Both the position numbers and the translations under genes were made by a program. DNA of 64,000 nt, taken from assembly GCA_025526915.1 (NCBI GenBank), contig JAHLKH010000046.1, positions 1-64,000 of the forward strand, read 5' to 3'. The notes beneath the pieces were generated by a model. It was given only the letters and a program-made list of their open reading frames with translations. It did no database searches and was not told the origin of the DNA. Source of the DNA: Entophlyctis helioformis. Its lineage: Eukaryota > Chytridiomycota > Chytridiomycetes > Chytridiales > Chytriomycetaceae. Below, piece after piece: positions 12,101 through 22,073 of this stretch. Each line of letters starts with the position of its first letter. The first letter of the stretch is position 1.

Positions 12101-13137
12101 GTCGGGCCTGTCCGCGCTCGCCGTCAACAACGCGACCGAGGTCGAGCGCCGCTACACGCCGTACGACCTCAAACGTCTGGACTCGTACACGCAGAACCTC
12201 CTCGACTACCACGTGATTATGGACCTGGTGCCGTCGCTCACGCAGCTGTACGCGCTGGACATGCTGACCGGCACGTCGGACGGCATTGACGCGGTCAAGA
12301 TGTCGGCCGTGCAGGCAGCCATCATGGTCGCGATCGGCCTGCAGAAGAAGACGGTCGAGGACGTTGAGCGTGATCTGGGACTGCCCGTCTCGCAGATCCT
12401 GGCGTTGTTTGGCAAGAGCGTCCGCAAGATGAGCGCGTACCTCGAGGCGGTGGTCGAGCGCAATGTCCGTGCCCAAGTCAACTCGACCCTGACGACCACC
12501 AAGGCACCTGCCCTCAAGATGGACAAGAAGACGGCCAAGACCGAGGATGCCGATGCCGATGTCGATGCCGATGCCAACGACGCTGAGCAAGCGACCAGTG
12601 GCGTGCGCGACATCAACGACGAGGAGGCGTGGGACCCCGTGTCGACGCCGCTCGAAGACGATCTCGCCGAGGCGGGCGATGCAGTCATGGCCGAGTACCG
12701 CGACCGCCAGCGCGAAATGATCAACACGCTCAACCTCAACAGGTAAACAAAGAGTCCATGAGGCCGCTGGTGGTGGTAAGGGGCCAGCCCCATGACACGT
12801 GCACTAACCTATGCAACGCCACGCCACGCCACGCCACGCCACGCCACGCCACGCGCTGTCTCGTGCAACATGGTTTGTGCTCACCAGCTACGCGATCGGC
12901 GGCGATGAAGAGGACTGGAGCAAGGTCAAGGTGACCAAGGGCTCCAACATTGTCAATGTGGCCAACAAGAACTCGACCAAGAAGCGCAAGATGGACGAGT
13001 CGGAGGGCCTGGCGGCGCAGCTTGCCGACAAGGCGCGTGGCGGCGACTCGGGACTGCATGACCCCCGCGACCTGGTTGCCAAGATCAAGGCCAAGAAGGC
13101 CAAGCAAAAGTCTGCGCGCGATGCCAAGCGCAAATAG
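9173..13137 (+). CDS. KRE33: RNA cytidine acetyltransferase (Kre33/NAT10/TmcA family)
   Basis: This ATP-dependent N4-acetylcytidine writer acts on 18S rRNA and, with a partner, on tRNA in the nucleolus. Five exons are clear: 9173-9387, 9540-10005, 10103-11175, 11252-12742 and 12888-13137. All joins preserve frame, for example an AG at the end of exon 1 with T to make Ser-His-Arg-Lys. The domain order matches the family. The N-terminal part has IPALIANGVQNNHRSFFVLV. The helicase-like domain has the Walker A equivalent TLTAARGRGKSAALG and the Walker B equivalent VVIDEAAAIPLPIVK. The GNAT domain has RVVRIATHPDYIGMGYGARA, which binds acetyl-CoA. The C-terminal tRNA-binding part and a Lys-rich tail (KKAKQKSARDAKRK) follow. 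No broken codons are seen in about 1,100 residues, which makes it a useful quality benchmark for the window. Confidence 0.97.
12810..12855. repeat. CACGC short tandem repeat in NAT10 intron 4
   Basis: The intron between NAT10 exons 4 and 5 contains about seven tandem copies of a CACGC-type pentamer. It is a simple repeat with no other visible role. Confidence 0.8.
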
Positions 13138-13285
13138 TCTGACGGTTTCGTGTTGTGTCGTGTCGTGTTGTGTTGGGTGGTGCCGTTGGGACGGAGGAAA
13201 CGAATACAGAAAGGAACGAGCGCGGTTCGTTGAGTTTTTTGGTTCATTTTTGCAGTGTGTGTGTGTGTCGGAGAGTGACGAATCG

Positions 13286-16200
13286 CTATGCATAGACTGC
13301 CGTGCGGGTATCAGGCGGCGCATGGTGGCCATCGACCATCATGTCCGTCTCATCGCAGCCGCCGCCGTTGCTGTGGCCGGGATACTCCATCAGCACGCTC
13401 TTGGCGTCAGCCGTGTTCGACGACGAGACGACAATGCCAGCCAGATCGACCGAGACGGGAACAACGGTGGTCATGACGGTGGTCACGGACGCCGGCACGG
13501 CGGTTGTGTCAGAGTCGACCTGCATGTCGTGGTCGTGGTCGTGGTCGTTGGCGCCGGTCGAGGCGTCGAGCAGCACCGTGTCGGACTCGTCCATGGCGTC
13601 GAGTGTGTCCAGTGGATGCGCGCGCGACTCGGCCACAATCTCGCCGTCCTCGAGATCCGCGTCCGGCTGACCATCCGACGTCGAGGCAAACAGCGACGCG
13701 GCCCGCGACTGTTGCTGTTGCTGGTGGTTTTGTTGTTGTGCTTGCTGTGATTGTTGGTGCTGGTGTTGTTGTTGTTGCTGTTGGACTTGCTCGGTCATGG
13801 TGAGTTCCCTGTAGTTGCGTTCGCTGTACTTTTCCCAGCCCCTGCAGACCACGACCAAGACGACGTCGACAGTCAGTCGTCAGTCACACTGCGGTACACG
13901 AAAAACAACACTTGGACGTACTGCAGGCGGATGCGCTTGAATTCGACTGGCGTCGCGTCCATGTCAATCGCGTCCTCGTCGCACGACTGGTCTTGGGGGT
14001 ATATGGGTATCTCGCACCAGATCTCGTCCTGCACGGCGTGGAGCGCGTTAGCGGCGTGCGTCTGTGCACATGGACAGGGATATGACATGGCATGACATGG
14101 CATGACGACAAGGCGCTTACCCGACGACGGAAATTGACATCGCTGACACGCCGGATATGGTCGGTGCGGCGGCGCGAGTCAAAGAGGAGATCGAGCATGA
14201 CGCCGGCACCCTCGCGGTTGCGTTTGAGGTCTGCGAGTGTCAGGCACGAGCTGCTCGGCAATCTCAAGATATCCAGCCTATGGACACACGGATACAACCA
14301 GCGTGTGAGTATAGCCACCGACAACGGCAACAACAACAACAACAACAACAACAACACTGCAGACAGCAACGTACAGGATGGAGCAAAAGTCTGACATGGA
14401 GTAGCTCTCGCGGATACGGCCACACTGCGACGTCCAAAAGATCTCGAGCTCCATAAACGACAACACGCCGTCGCCGTCAACGTCCAGACAGCTGAACCAG
14501 TACGCCAGCGCCGCGTCGGTCGTCTTGTCCACCACCGACAGAATGAACGTGACAAAGTCCTTAAAGTCCATGTGGTGCGCCGTCCGGTCTTTCCGCATGC
14601 GGCGGATGCGCGTCCATTCGAGGATGCGGTCAATGATGGGCTGCGACAGCGTAAAGTTTTCGAACCGTTCCAGATCCGCTTTTGTGAGCATCTGCGGGTC
14701 GCATCGGCAGACGAGCGAGACGTGTCAGTGTGTCTGGTGGCGCAGCACATCAGGGCGTGAGCCTGTGCGAGGCGTACCAGATCGTGGTCGCGGTCCAGCT
14801 CCCAAAACTTGCAGTAGATGACGTAAAAGTCCTTGTAGGAGAACACGCTCGGGACCTGTGCAGCCATCGCCGGTTGGTAAGCATGCTTTCGATTGTCTGT
14901 GCCATTCAGCGATCCGGCTCACCTTGGCTTCGAGAGAGGTGGTGCACGAATCCAGCTGGTCCAGCAGACTGGGGAAATCGATGCGCACAAACTCGCGGAG
15001 CGTCATGTGGGGACTGGAGCTGTTGGTCTTGATGTAAAACAGCCGCGCAGACACCGTCTCGACTGCATGCCATTAACAGAGCAGCCCGCAGCATTCGTCA
15101 GCCAAAACGCCGCACAAGCAAAGGGATAAGCGACAGCATCGAGAAGAGTTGCAAACACCACGCACCGTATCGCTCAATGAACGAGGCGGAAGCGGAGATG
15201 AGAAACTCGAAAGCAGGGTGAGCGCGGATCGCGTCTTCGACGGGCAGCTCAAAGTCCTGCGACAGGATGTGGTGGCGGCCGAGTGCCTTGATGAGATGGA
15301 AGCATCGCGCGTGCACGTCCAGCGACTCCCATCGGCACGCTGCCCAGAACCTGCAGAGGAGCCATTGCCAGACGCGTTGCAAGTGCACAGCATCGTGAAC
15401 GTCATGGCATGGCATTGCGGTGTGACGCAACCAAATGACGCAAGGTGTCGCAGCCATCATGAGTCAGTGAGCTCGTCTTTAAGATCGATCAGAGACTGGC
15501 AGAGCATGACAGTGCTCCAATGCAACAAAAAGCGTATCGTGCGTCACACACACACCTGGACAGCTGGATCCACGTCAGCGTCTGCGCCGGCAGCGTCTGG
15601 TCGAGCGGACACGACGAGCTGTCCGTGTCGCTCGTCGAGCAAGTGCTCATGCTGCGATTGTCGGTCGACATGGTCTGCACGGTCGTGGTGGACGCGGATG
15701 CGGAGCGTGTCAACAAGGCGACAGTGGTGTCCATGGCCAGACACTTGCGTATGAGCGCCTTTTCGAGGGCAGCGGGGACGCCGCAGTACTTGAGGATGGG
15801 CAGGACGTGGTTGGTGTCGAGAAGCACCGAGTCACGGTTGCACTGCAGCGTGAGGAACAGGTGGATCTGCATGGCGAGTGGACAGATGGACAGACACGAG
15901 CGTTAGCATACAGCGCAGCGCAGTGTACGGACTGGCCAGCCAGAACAGAGCAGAACAGACTTGCCAGTATAGAGCACGGGTTTGTGGCGAGCAGCGCGTC
16001 GGGGATCTGCTTGGCGAGCGCGGCCGACACGCGGCGTCGCAGCGACAGCGTGGCTGGCGACAGCGTGCTGGCCGTCGACGACGTGAAGAGGCTCTCGTCG
16101 TCGAGCGGCTCTGCGACGGGCGAGTGCGAGGCGGGGTCCAGCAGCGTCGTGGTCGAGGTGACGGACGAGGCGCGCGAGGCGAGCGAGGAGAGCGTCATGG

Positions 16201-16531
16201 AGCGGCCGAGCGAGAGCAGGTGCTTTGCGGATGCGGCCTTGGGCTGTGGCGAGCTGCTGGAATGGGAGCGGGTCGCGGTGGTGCAGATGGACGTGTGCGC
16301 AGGCGCCGGCGCAGACGCAGCGTGGATGGCGGACGTCCACAGCGACGAGCCGCGCGTGGCTGCAGCGGACGAGCCGGCCGAGGCGAGGGCGGCCGAGATG
16401 GACGCCGACACGCTCAGCGCGGGGCTCGACGGGGCAGCGTCTTGTGAAGACGACGACGGCGACGACGGCGATGTGGCGGCTGCGACCGGGCCGGTGGTAG
16501 AGGACGCGTCGAGGGTCTGGGGCACCGGCAT
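13286..16531 (-). CDS. Protein phosphatase 2A regulatory subunit B'' (PPP2R3-like, EF-hand)
   Basis: This subunit targets PP2A to substrates and is calcium-regulated through EF-hands. On the minus strand the exons read in order. First is a Ser/Ala-rich N-terminus (MPVPQTLDASSTT from 16531). A helical region follows with LDTNHVLPILKYCGVPAALE, then ARCFHLIKALGRHHILSQDF and PSVFSYKDFYVIYCKFWELD. The core is DFKDFVTFILSVVDK followed by the EF-hand loop DVDGDGVLSFMELE (about 14440-14480), complete at its calcium ligands. An intron with donor GTACGT (13921-13842) joins IRLQ to GWEKYSERNYRELT, the usual C-terminal motif. The protein then adds an unusual tail: a Gln-rich run and an Asp/His stretch ending at 13286. 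The first exon may lie further upstream (see 16720-17274). It is convergent with NAT10, 148 bases apart. Confidence 0.88.
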
Positions 16532-16719
16532 GGGTTGTGGTCGTGGCGTTGGAGGTGTTGGAGGTGTTGGAGGAGACGTTGGAGGAGAGAGTGCGAAGGC
16601 GAGGGCGAGGGGCGTGTGAAGGGAGCGGGCGGTCGCGTCAGTCGGTCAGTCGGTCGTGCGCGAGGAGAAGCAGAAGGAGCAAGTAGAAGCAAGTACAAGG
16701 AGAAGGAGCAGAAGCAGAA

Positions 16720-17274
16720 GAAGGAGATATAAAAGAAGAAGCAGCAGCAAATGCCCACCTGGTGGTCGCAGCACTCGCAGGCGCCGTTCAAGCCGCACAC
16801 GCCGGGGCCGTGCAGGTGCAGGCAGCGCAGCGGTGGCTCAGCAGCACGCGCGACGCTGCGCAGACGCGTCGACGTTGCCAACAACACGGGCTGAGCGTCG
16901 CTGCCTGCGTCTGGGCCAGGCGGGCCCGTCCACGAGACTGCAGCCGAGGGTGCTCTGGCAGTGCAGACGGCCAGCTGGCTGCTGCTGTTGCAGTCGTCGC
17001 CAAACGCAGCGCCGGTGCCTGTTGTTGCTGCTGTTGTTGCCGTTGTTGTTGTGCTCGAGATTCCGCCGCAGCCTCCGACTCCGCCTGCCAGGCTGGCCAA
17101 CGGCGACGGCGACGGCGACGGCGACGTGGGGGTGGTGGTGGTCGTGGTGGTGGCAACAGGGCCAGACTCTGCCGGCAGCGACGCGGCGGGAGCGGGCGTG
17201 GAAGACGACGACGTCCAGCTCGACGGCACAAAGTGCTGCAGCGACTTGATGACGACGGCGGACACGGACGACAT
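16720..17274 (-). CDS. Low-complexity open frame, possible 5' exon of the PP2A B'' gene
   Basis: An open frame starting MSSVSAVVIKSLQHFVPSSW at 17274 runs through Thr/Ser/Pro-rich sequence to a Cys/His-rich end (RCLHLHGPGVCGLNGACECC, about 16765-16825). A good donor follows (CAG then GTGGGC). In the same orientation an acceptor (CCCCAG) lies just inside the ATG used here for the PP2A subunit. It may therefore be the first coding exon of that gene. It could equally be the end of the upstream low-complexity gene, or non-coding. Confidence 0.3.
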
Positions 17275-17696
17275 GCGGTGCCTGGTGCTCGTGGTCGGGG
17301 GTCGTGGTCGTGGTTGTGCTTTGGAAGGCGTGTGGCGAGGCAGTGGGGGCGGTGGTGCCGGCAGCGATTGCGGTGGTGGTACCGACGTTGGTGCTGGTGC
17401 CGGAGCCGGAGCCGGAGCCGGTGTTGGGAGCAGGCGCAGGCGCAGGCAGGCCGGCGGGGCTCTTGGGCGACGGCTTGGCGGGCTTGGCCGGCTTGGACGG
17501 CTTGGGGGAGGCGGGCTTGGGGCCGACGAGCAGCAGGGCCTGCAGGAACGGGAGGCGAGCGCGCGCAGCCTTCTTCTGGCCAGCAGAAGACGGGGCGGGC
17601 GGTGCAGGCGGGGCGGGCGAGGAGCACTCGGTCGCAGTCCGCAGCGCAGCGCAGTAAAAGGCGCGCGGAAAGTGCTCAAAGTGCTGGCGCTGCGCG

Positions 17697-18518
17697 CTAA
17701 TCTGGCAGGCGACGGTGCCGGCAGTGGCTGCGGCTGCGGCTCGGCTCAGGCGCTTGCGCTTGCAGTTGCTGGAGAGACGGGCCTGCTGTGCGAGACCGGC
17801 GTCTGTTGCTGCTGTCGCTGTTGTTGTTGTCGCTGCTGTGGTCGCTGCCTGCTGCAATGTCGCTGCTGACGAGCCCAGACGCGGCGGAGTTTGCGCAACG
17901 AGTTGCCGACGCTGGCGAAAAGTCAAAGTCGAAGCTGAATCGCGCCTGCTCCTTGGCAGACAACCGCGTCGTGGCTGCGGCTGCTACGGCTGCGTCGGCA
18001 GCGACAGCGGCTGCCTTGACTTGGGCTGCTGCTGCCGGGACAGCGACAGCGGCAGCGACAGCCGCTGGCGGATCGGCCACCGTCCATGATCGCTGGCGCC
18101 GCGGCGTCGAGTGCCGGCCACGCCCCGTCTCGTGCAGGTGGTGGTGATGGTGGTCATCCGGCAGGGCGTCCGCGGGGCCGTACAGGTCAATGTAGGCGTC
18201 GGGATCGCTGCCCAGCGCAAAGTCGCCCACGTCCGACCATCCACCGTCGCGATTCGACGGATGCTGGCGGCCCCGCTGCTGGCCGTACTCGTGGCCGTGG
18301 CCGTACTCGTGGCCGTGTGAGTGGCCGCGCGAGTGGCCGTGCCCGCGAATATGCGGCTGCCGCTGCAGCTTCCGCCGCTGTTCCTGCAGATGCATTCGCT
18401 GCTGTTGGAGATGCTCGTGCGGCGGAAGTTTCTTGGATGGTCCTGGGGCTGGCGTTGGCGCTTCGGGCTTGGGCTTGGCCTTGTCCTTGCGCTTAAAGGC
18501 CAACGAGAGTCGCTTCAT
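17697..18518 (-). CDS. Low-complexity basic/His-rich protein, unrecognised
   Basis: The frame begins MKRLSLAFKRKDKAKPKPEA, a strongly basic N-terminus, then has a Gln/Arg-rich helix (HEHLQQQRMHLQEQRRKLQR), a Gly-His-Ser repeat, an acidic patch (DPDAYIDLYGPADALPDDH) and an Ala-rich segment. As drawn it stops at 17697. A second frame over 16840-17900 (with FEHFPRAFYCAALRTATEC and a Lys-Pro-rich repeat, PKPSKPAKPAKPSPK) also looks protein-like. The real gene may therefore cross between them by an intron near 17750-17900 and be longer. No domain is recognised, and an adaptor or RNA-binding role would be a guess. Confidence 0.45.
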   Translation of the reverse strand: MKRLSLAFKRKDKAKPKPEAPTPAPGPSKKLPPHEHLQQQRMHLQEQRRKLQRQPHIRGHGHSRGHSHGHEYGHGHEYGQQRGRQHPSNRDGGWSDVGDFALGSDPDAYIDLYGPADALPDDHHHHHLHETGRGRHSTPRRQRSWTVADPPAAVAAAVAVPAAAAQVKAAAVAADAAVAAAATTRLSAKEQARFSFDFDFSPASATRCANSAASGLVSSDIAAGSDHSSDNNNSDSSNRRRSRTAGPSLQQLQAQAPEPSRSRSHCRHRRLPD

Positions 18519-18529
18519 CCTGCAATGCG

Positions 18530-19575
18530 AGGTCGTCGAGATTCGTCTTATACGAGCCTGCAGCGCAGTGTTGTATGACGGCGTCGGAGTTGGCGAATGC
18601 AGAGATACTGTGATGGGCCGTGCTGGGCGATTCTCGGGTCTCGAATGCGGCAATGAGGGGATGTTGCGATGCTCGTGGGTCGGTGCTCGTTGATGCCGGC
18701 AGTCGGTCTGTAGCTTGTCAAAGAGCAGCCGGTGATGCTCAAAGGCAAGATGGGCGGGCTGGCAAGCTGACGGGCTGACGGGAAGGCAGGCAGGCAGGCG
18801 CTCTTGCTCAGTCTTTGAAGGGAAGGTGGCGTGTTGGGGCGGAGGTCGGCTGGCTCTATTGATCATCAGCGTGCAGGAATGGCGTGTTGCCGATGCGTTG
18901 GCTGAGGCGTGTGGCGTGCTTGGTGCTCGACATTGATCCGGGCAGATGCGTCCTCGTCGCCATCCTCCGCCATGTGTGCGCTGCGTGTGTCTGCGTGCGT
19001 CTGCGCGGCTGGGCAATGCACCAAGATCTGAGTCGGGATCTGACTCGGCACCTCCACCGCGACGCCCAACGTCAGCCTGCCATGCTCGCCGCAGTTGACG
19101 GGCTGGCGGAGGTCGCCACGGGCCAGCCACGCTTCCTCCGCCATCGCATGGTCAGTCGGCCGAGCCGAGTGCATTGGCATGAGCAACTCCGCCCCCCAAC
19201 AGCAAAAAAGAGCATGACGAGTGGGAGGAGCAGGAGGAGGACGATGGCGAAGAGGAAGATGGCGGAGGAAGATGGCGAGGAAGAAGATGGCGAGGAGGAG
19301 CAGGAGGACAGCACCAATGCGGCATGGTTTTCGAAATGCATTGCCGCACTCTGCTGCATCGCCACCTCGCCTTCTCCGCCTCTGGATGCTCGAGCGAATC
19401 GGCTTGGACGCATATGCCATGCGCAGTATCCAGTCGTGTGGCAACGTTCACAGCAGGCAGAACCAAAACAGCCACGTGCGCCGCACAGGTACAGCAGAGT
19501 ACAGCCAACAAGACTAAAAGGTGGCTTCAATGGCTCAACTACGACTAGACTAGTACAACAAATGACAGACACAGA
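18530..19575. other. Intergenic region, no supportable gene
   Basis: About 1 kb separates the low-complexity gene from the calponin-homology gene. Open frames exist on both strands, but they are short, mutually overlapping and have no recognisable domain. A purine-rich GAGGA/GAAGATGG tract lies at 19220-19315. It probably holds the divergent or tandem promoters and UTRs. Confidence 0.4.
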
Positions 19576-19587
19576 GCGGCGCAAGGA

Positions 19588-21948
19588 TCACGCTGCCGCC
19601 GCCTTCTTGGCTTCGACAATCTTGCGCAGCGCGTCAAGCGTCTGCAGGACGCGTGGCACGTCTGCCGCTTCATAGAGATCGTTGGGCTGGAAGAGCTGCT
19701 GCTTTGGCACGCCAAGCGACTCTGCAATGCCAAGGAAGCCGTTGATGTTCTCCATGTGCATGATGGGGAACCTGCCCATGTTGATCTTGATGGGGTCCTT
19801 GCCGAAACGGCGTTTGCGAGCCTGTCCGCCAGAGTCACGACGAGGCGAGGTGGGCGAGAGGCGTCAGTTGCCACGGATCGGCAGACAGAGGCCGTCGCAT
19901 TCGTGGATGCTGGCCACTTACTTGCAGAGCAGCTTGCCGTCGCGCAGGGCTTCCTTGACCGACGTGCCCGAGTCCGGTGCAAACTCGTCGTCCTGGAGCA
20001 CGCTGAACAGCCATGCGCGCACATCGTCCTCGGAGACGTCTGAGCCGCCGCGACATCAACGAGGCTCGTGCCAGACGACGAGCGCAGCTTGATCGAGCCA
20101 GGCTTGAATCCCATGGGCATGAGCGGGTTCATGCCACCCATGCCCAAGATCTTCTTGCGCAGGACCTCCTGGGGATCTGCCTCGGGCTCCTGTCATCGCA
20201 TCCAACCACCATCCATCGAACATTCGCACATTCACCCTTTGGCGGTCAGTCACGTTCGATCGTCGCGCGCATGGACTGTCTAAACAACTTACAGTTGACG
20301 CCGGCTCGGCCGGCACAGTGGTATCCTGCATGACATGCCAATCGCTCCATCTGTGAGCCACAATCATCACGCGAGCCAGCTCCTGAGATCGCCACGGCGT
20401 GCACTCACCGTTGCAGCAGTCTCTGGCACAGACGCAGGTGCAGCATCAGACGGCACAGCCTCTCCAGCAAGAGCATCCGCCGAACCGCCCTCCTCGGCTG
20501 GTTTCTTGGACGCGCTGCGTGGCCCGACACGGCCCTTGGTCATCTGCTCAGCCAGCATCGTGCCAAGTCAGCCTCACCAGACAGCCCCCGAGCCCAGACA
20601 AGGCGGCCAAAGCACCAACGCACGTGGCTGAGCGGCTTGCTGGACGATGGCAGCGACTGGAGCGACGTCTTGGCGTCCTTGAGCGCCTTGATCTCGGCCT
20701 CCAGATCGGCGTTGCGGGCAACCAGTTCATCCACACGGCGGGCCAGATCGCTCTCGCTCTTGAGCTCCTGGATCTCGGCGTCTGCTCAGCGCATGGCCGC
20801 ACTCGTCAGTGGCATCAACAGCAGGCTCTGCTTGGCCGCGACGCACCTTTTGCCGCCAGCTGTGCCTTGAGGCTCTCGATCTCGGCATCTGTTTGCGAGC
20901 CAAGCCAAGCCAGGCCAAGCCAGCCAAGCCAGGCGAGGCCAAGCATGTGCGTGCCATCAGTCAGTGGCTCGCGGCAAGGGGCGTATCTGGCACGCATACT
21001 GGAGCCCGAGCACCCACCTCGGTCAGCCAGCTGCTGCTTGAGCGTCTCGGCATCGTCAGGGTTCGTCTTGTCGGCAGCAGGAGGCAGTTGCAGTTGAAGC
21101 GCCAGGGGACTGGCGGCCGGTTCGGCCAGCACAGGCGTTTCAGGCACAGGCACGGCGGCGGCCGTGGCCGTGGTTGGCGTTGGCGTTGCGCTGGCGGCAG
21201 AGGGCGGCTCGTTGGACGACTGCAGGGCCAGACAGCGCGCAGGGAGGTCAGCCGAGTGACGTGGGCAGGGGGTGGGCAGCAGCAGCAGCAGCAGTCCGGC
21301 TTGCACAGCAGCAGCAGCAGCACGCAGACAGGCATCGCCACCGACGCACCATCTGCACGGTTGTTGCGCGACTGACGCTGCGTGCACAACGATGGAAACG
21401 ATGGTGGCAACCTGCGTCAGCATCCACACACACACAGACAGACAGACGCACAGATCCCGCCGCCACGGCCGCACCACTCACGCCGTTGATGCGGAAGGTG
21501 CGATCGCAGCACCAGAACCATTGCCACCACCAGCACCACCACCAGCACCATTACCACCGCCCATGGGTGCCAAATGCCTCGGCGCCTGTTTCTTGGACCC
21601 CATGCGGTACTTGGTGTTGCCCTGCGTGTCCGGCCCGGCCAGCAGCTGGCCAATCTGTGCAGCCAGCGGGTCCGCATCGACGCCCACAGGCGGGCTGGGC
21701 AGATGCGTCGTCTCGCCTGCCAGCGGCGGCAGTGTTTTCTTGTTGCTCGCATGTGCCTGTGTCAGTGCGTCAGTGCGTCAGTGGTGCCCGACATGTCAGT
21801 TGATCGGCGATGCCGTGGATGCGGTTGGGCGAGCGGCGGCTGTGCACCTTGTCAAACGGGTCGTCGTCGTGCCCGGCGCTGGCAGCGCCGAGAGGTGATC
21901 GCTTGCGACGGGATCGAGCTGGCCAATGTGCCCTGGTCGCTTGGGCAT
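19588..21948 (-). CDS. Coiled-coil protein with C-terminal calponin-homology domain
   Basis: This is a likely actin-binding protein. The start at 21948 gives MPKRPGHIGQLDPVASDHLS. A later exon carries ETTHLPSPPVGVDADPLAAQ and GNTKYRMGSKKQAPRHLAPM (about 21560-21720). Short exons then contribute heptad-like coiled coil (EIESLKAQLAAKG near 20870, DELVARNADLEAEIKALKDA near 20700). The C-terminal exons form the end of a CH domain: the equivalents of WLFSVLQDDEF, REALRDGKLLCK and finally INMGRFPIMHMENINGFLGI, FQPNDLYEAADVPRVLQTLD. The last motif is close to transgelin/calponin-type CH domains. The coiled coil fused in front is less usual and suggests a crosslinker or scaffold. Exon borders in the middle are approximate. 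Confidence 0.78.
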
Positions 21949-22073
21949 GCTGGCAGTGTATGTGTATATGTGTGTGTGTATGCGAGTGAGTGTCTAGACC
22001 GAGTGGTGGGGCGATGTGGCACCAGAACCATGAATGCGCGACATGCCCATCGCGCCATGGATGTGATTAGTCT

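Noticed and set aside
16414..17679. Minus-strand open frame of 421 codons rich in Pro, Ser and Arg
   Set aside because: Only its part from 17274 onwards looks like a possible exon. The rest is composition-driven and overlaps better candidates in other frames.
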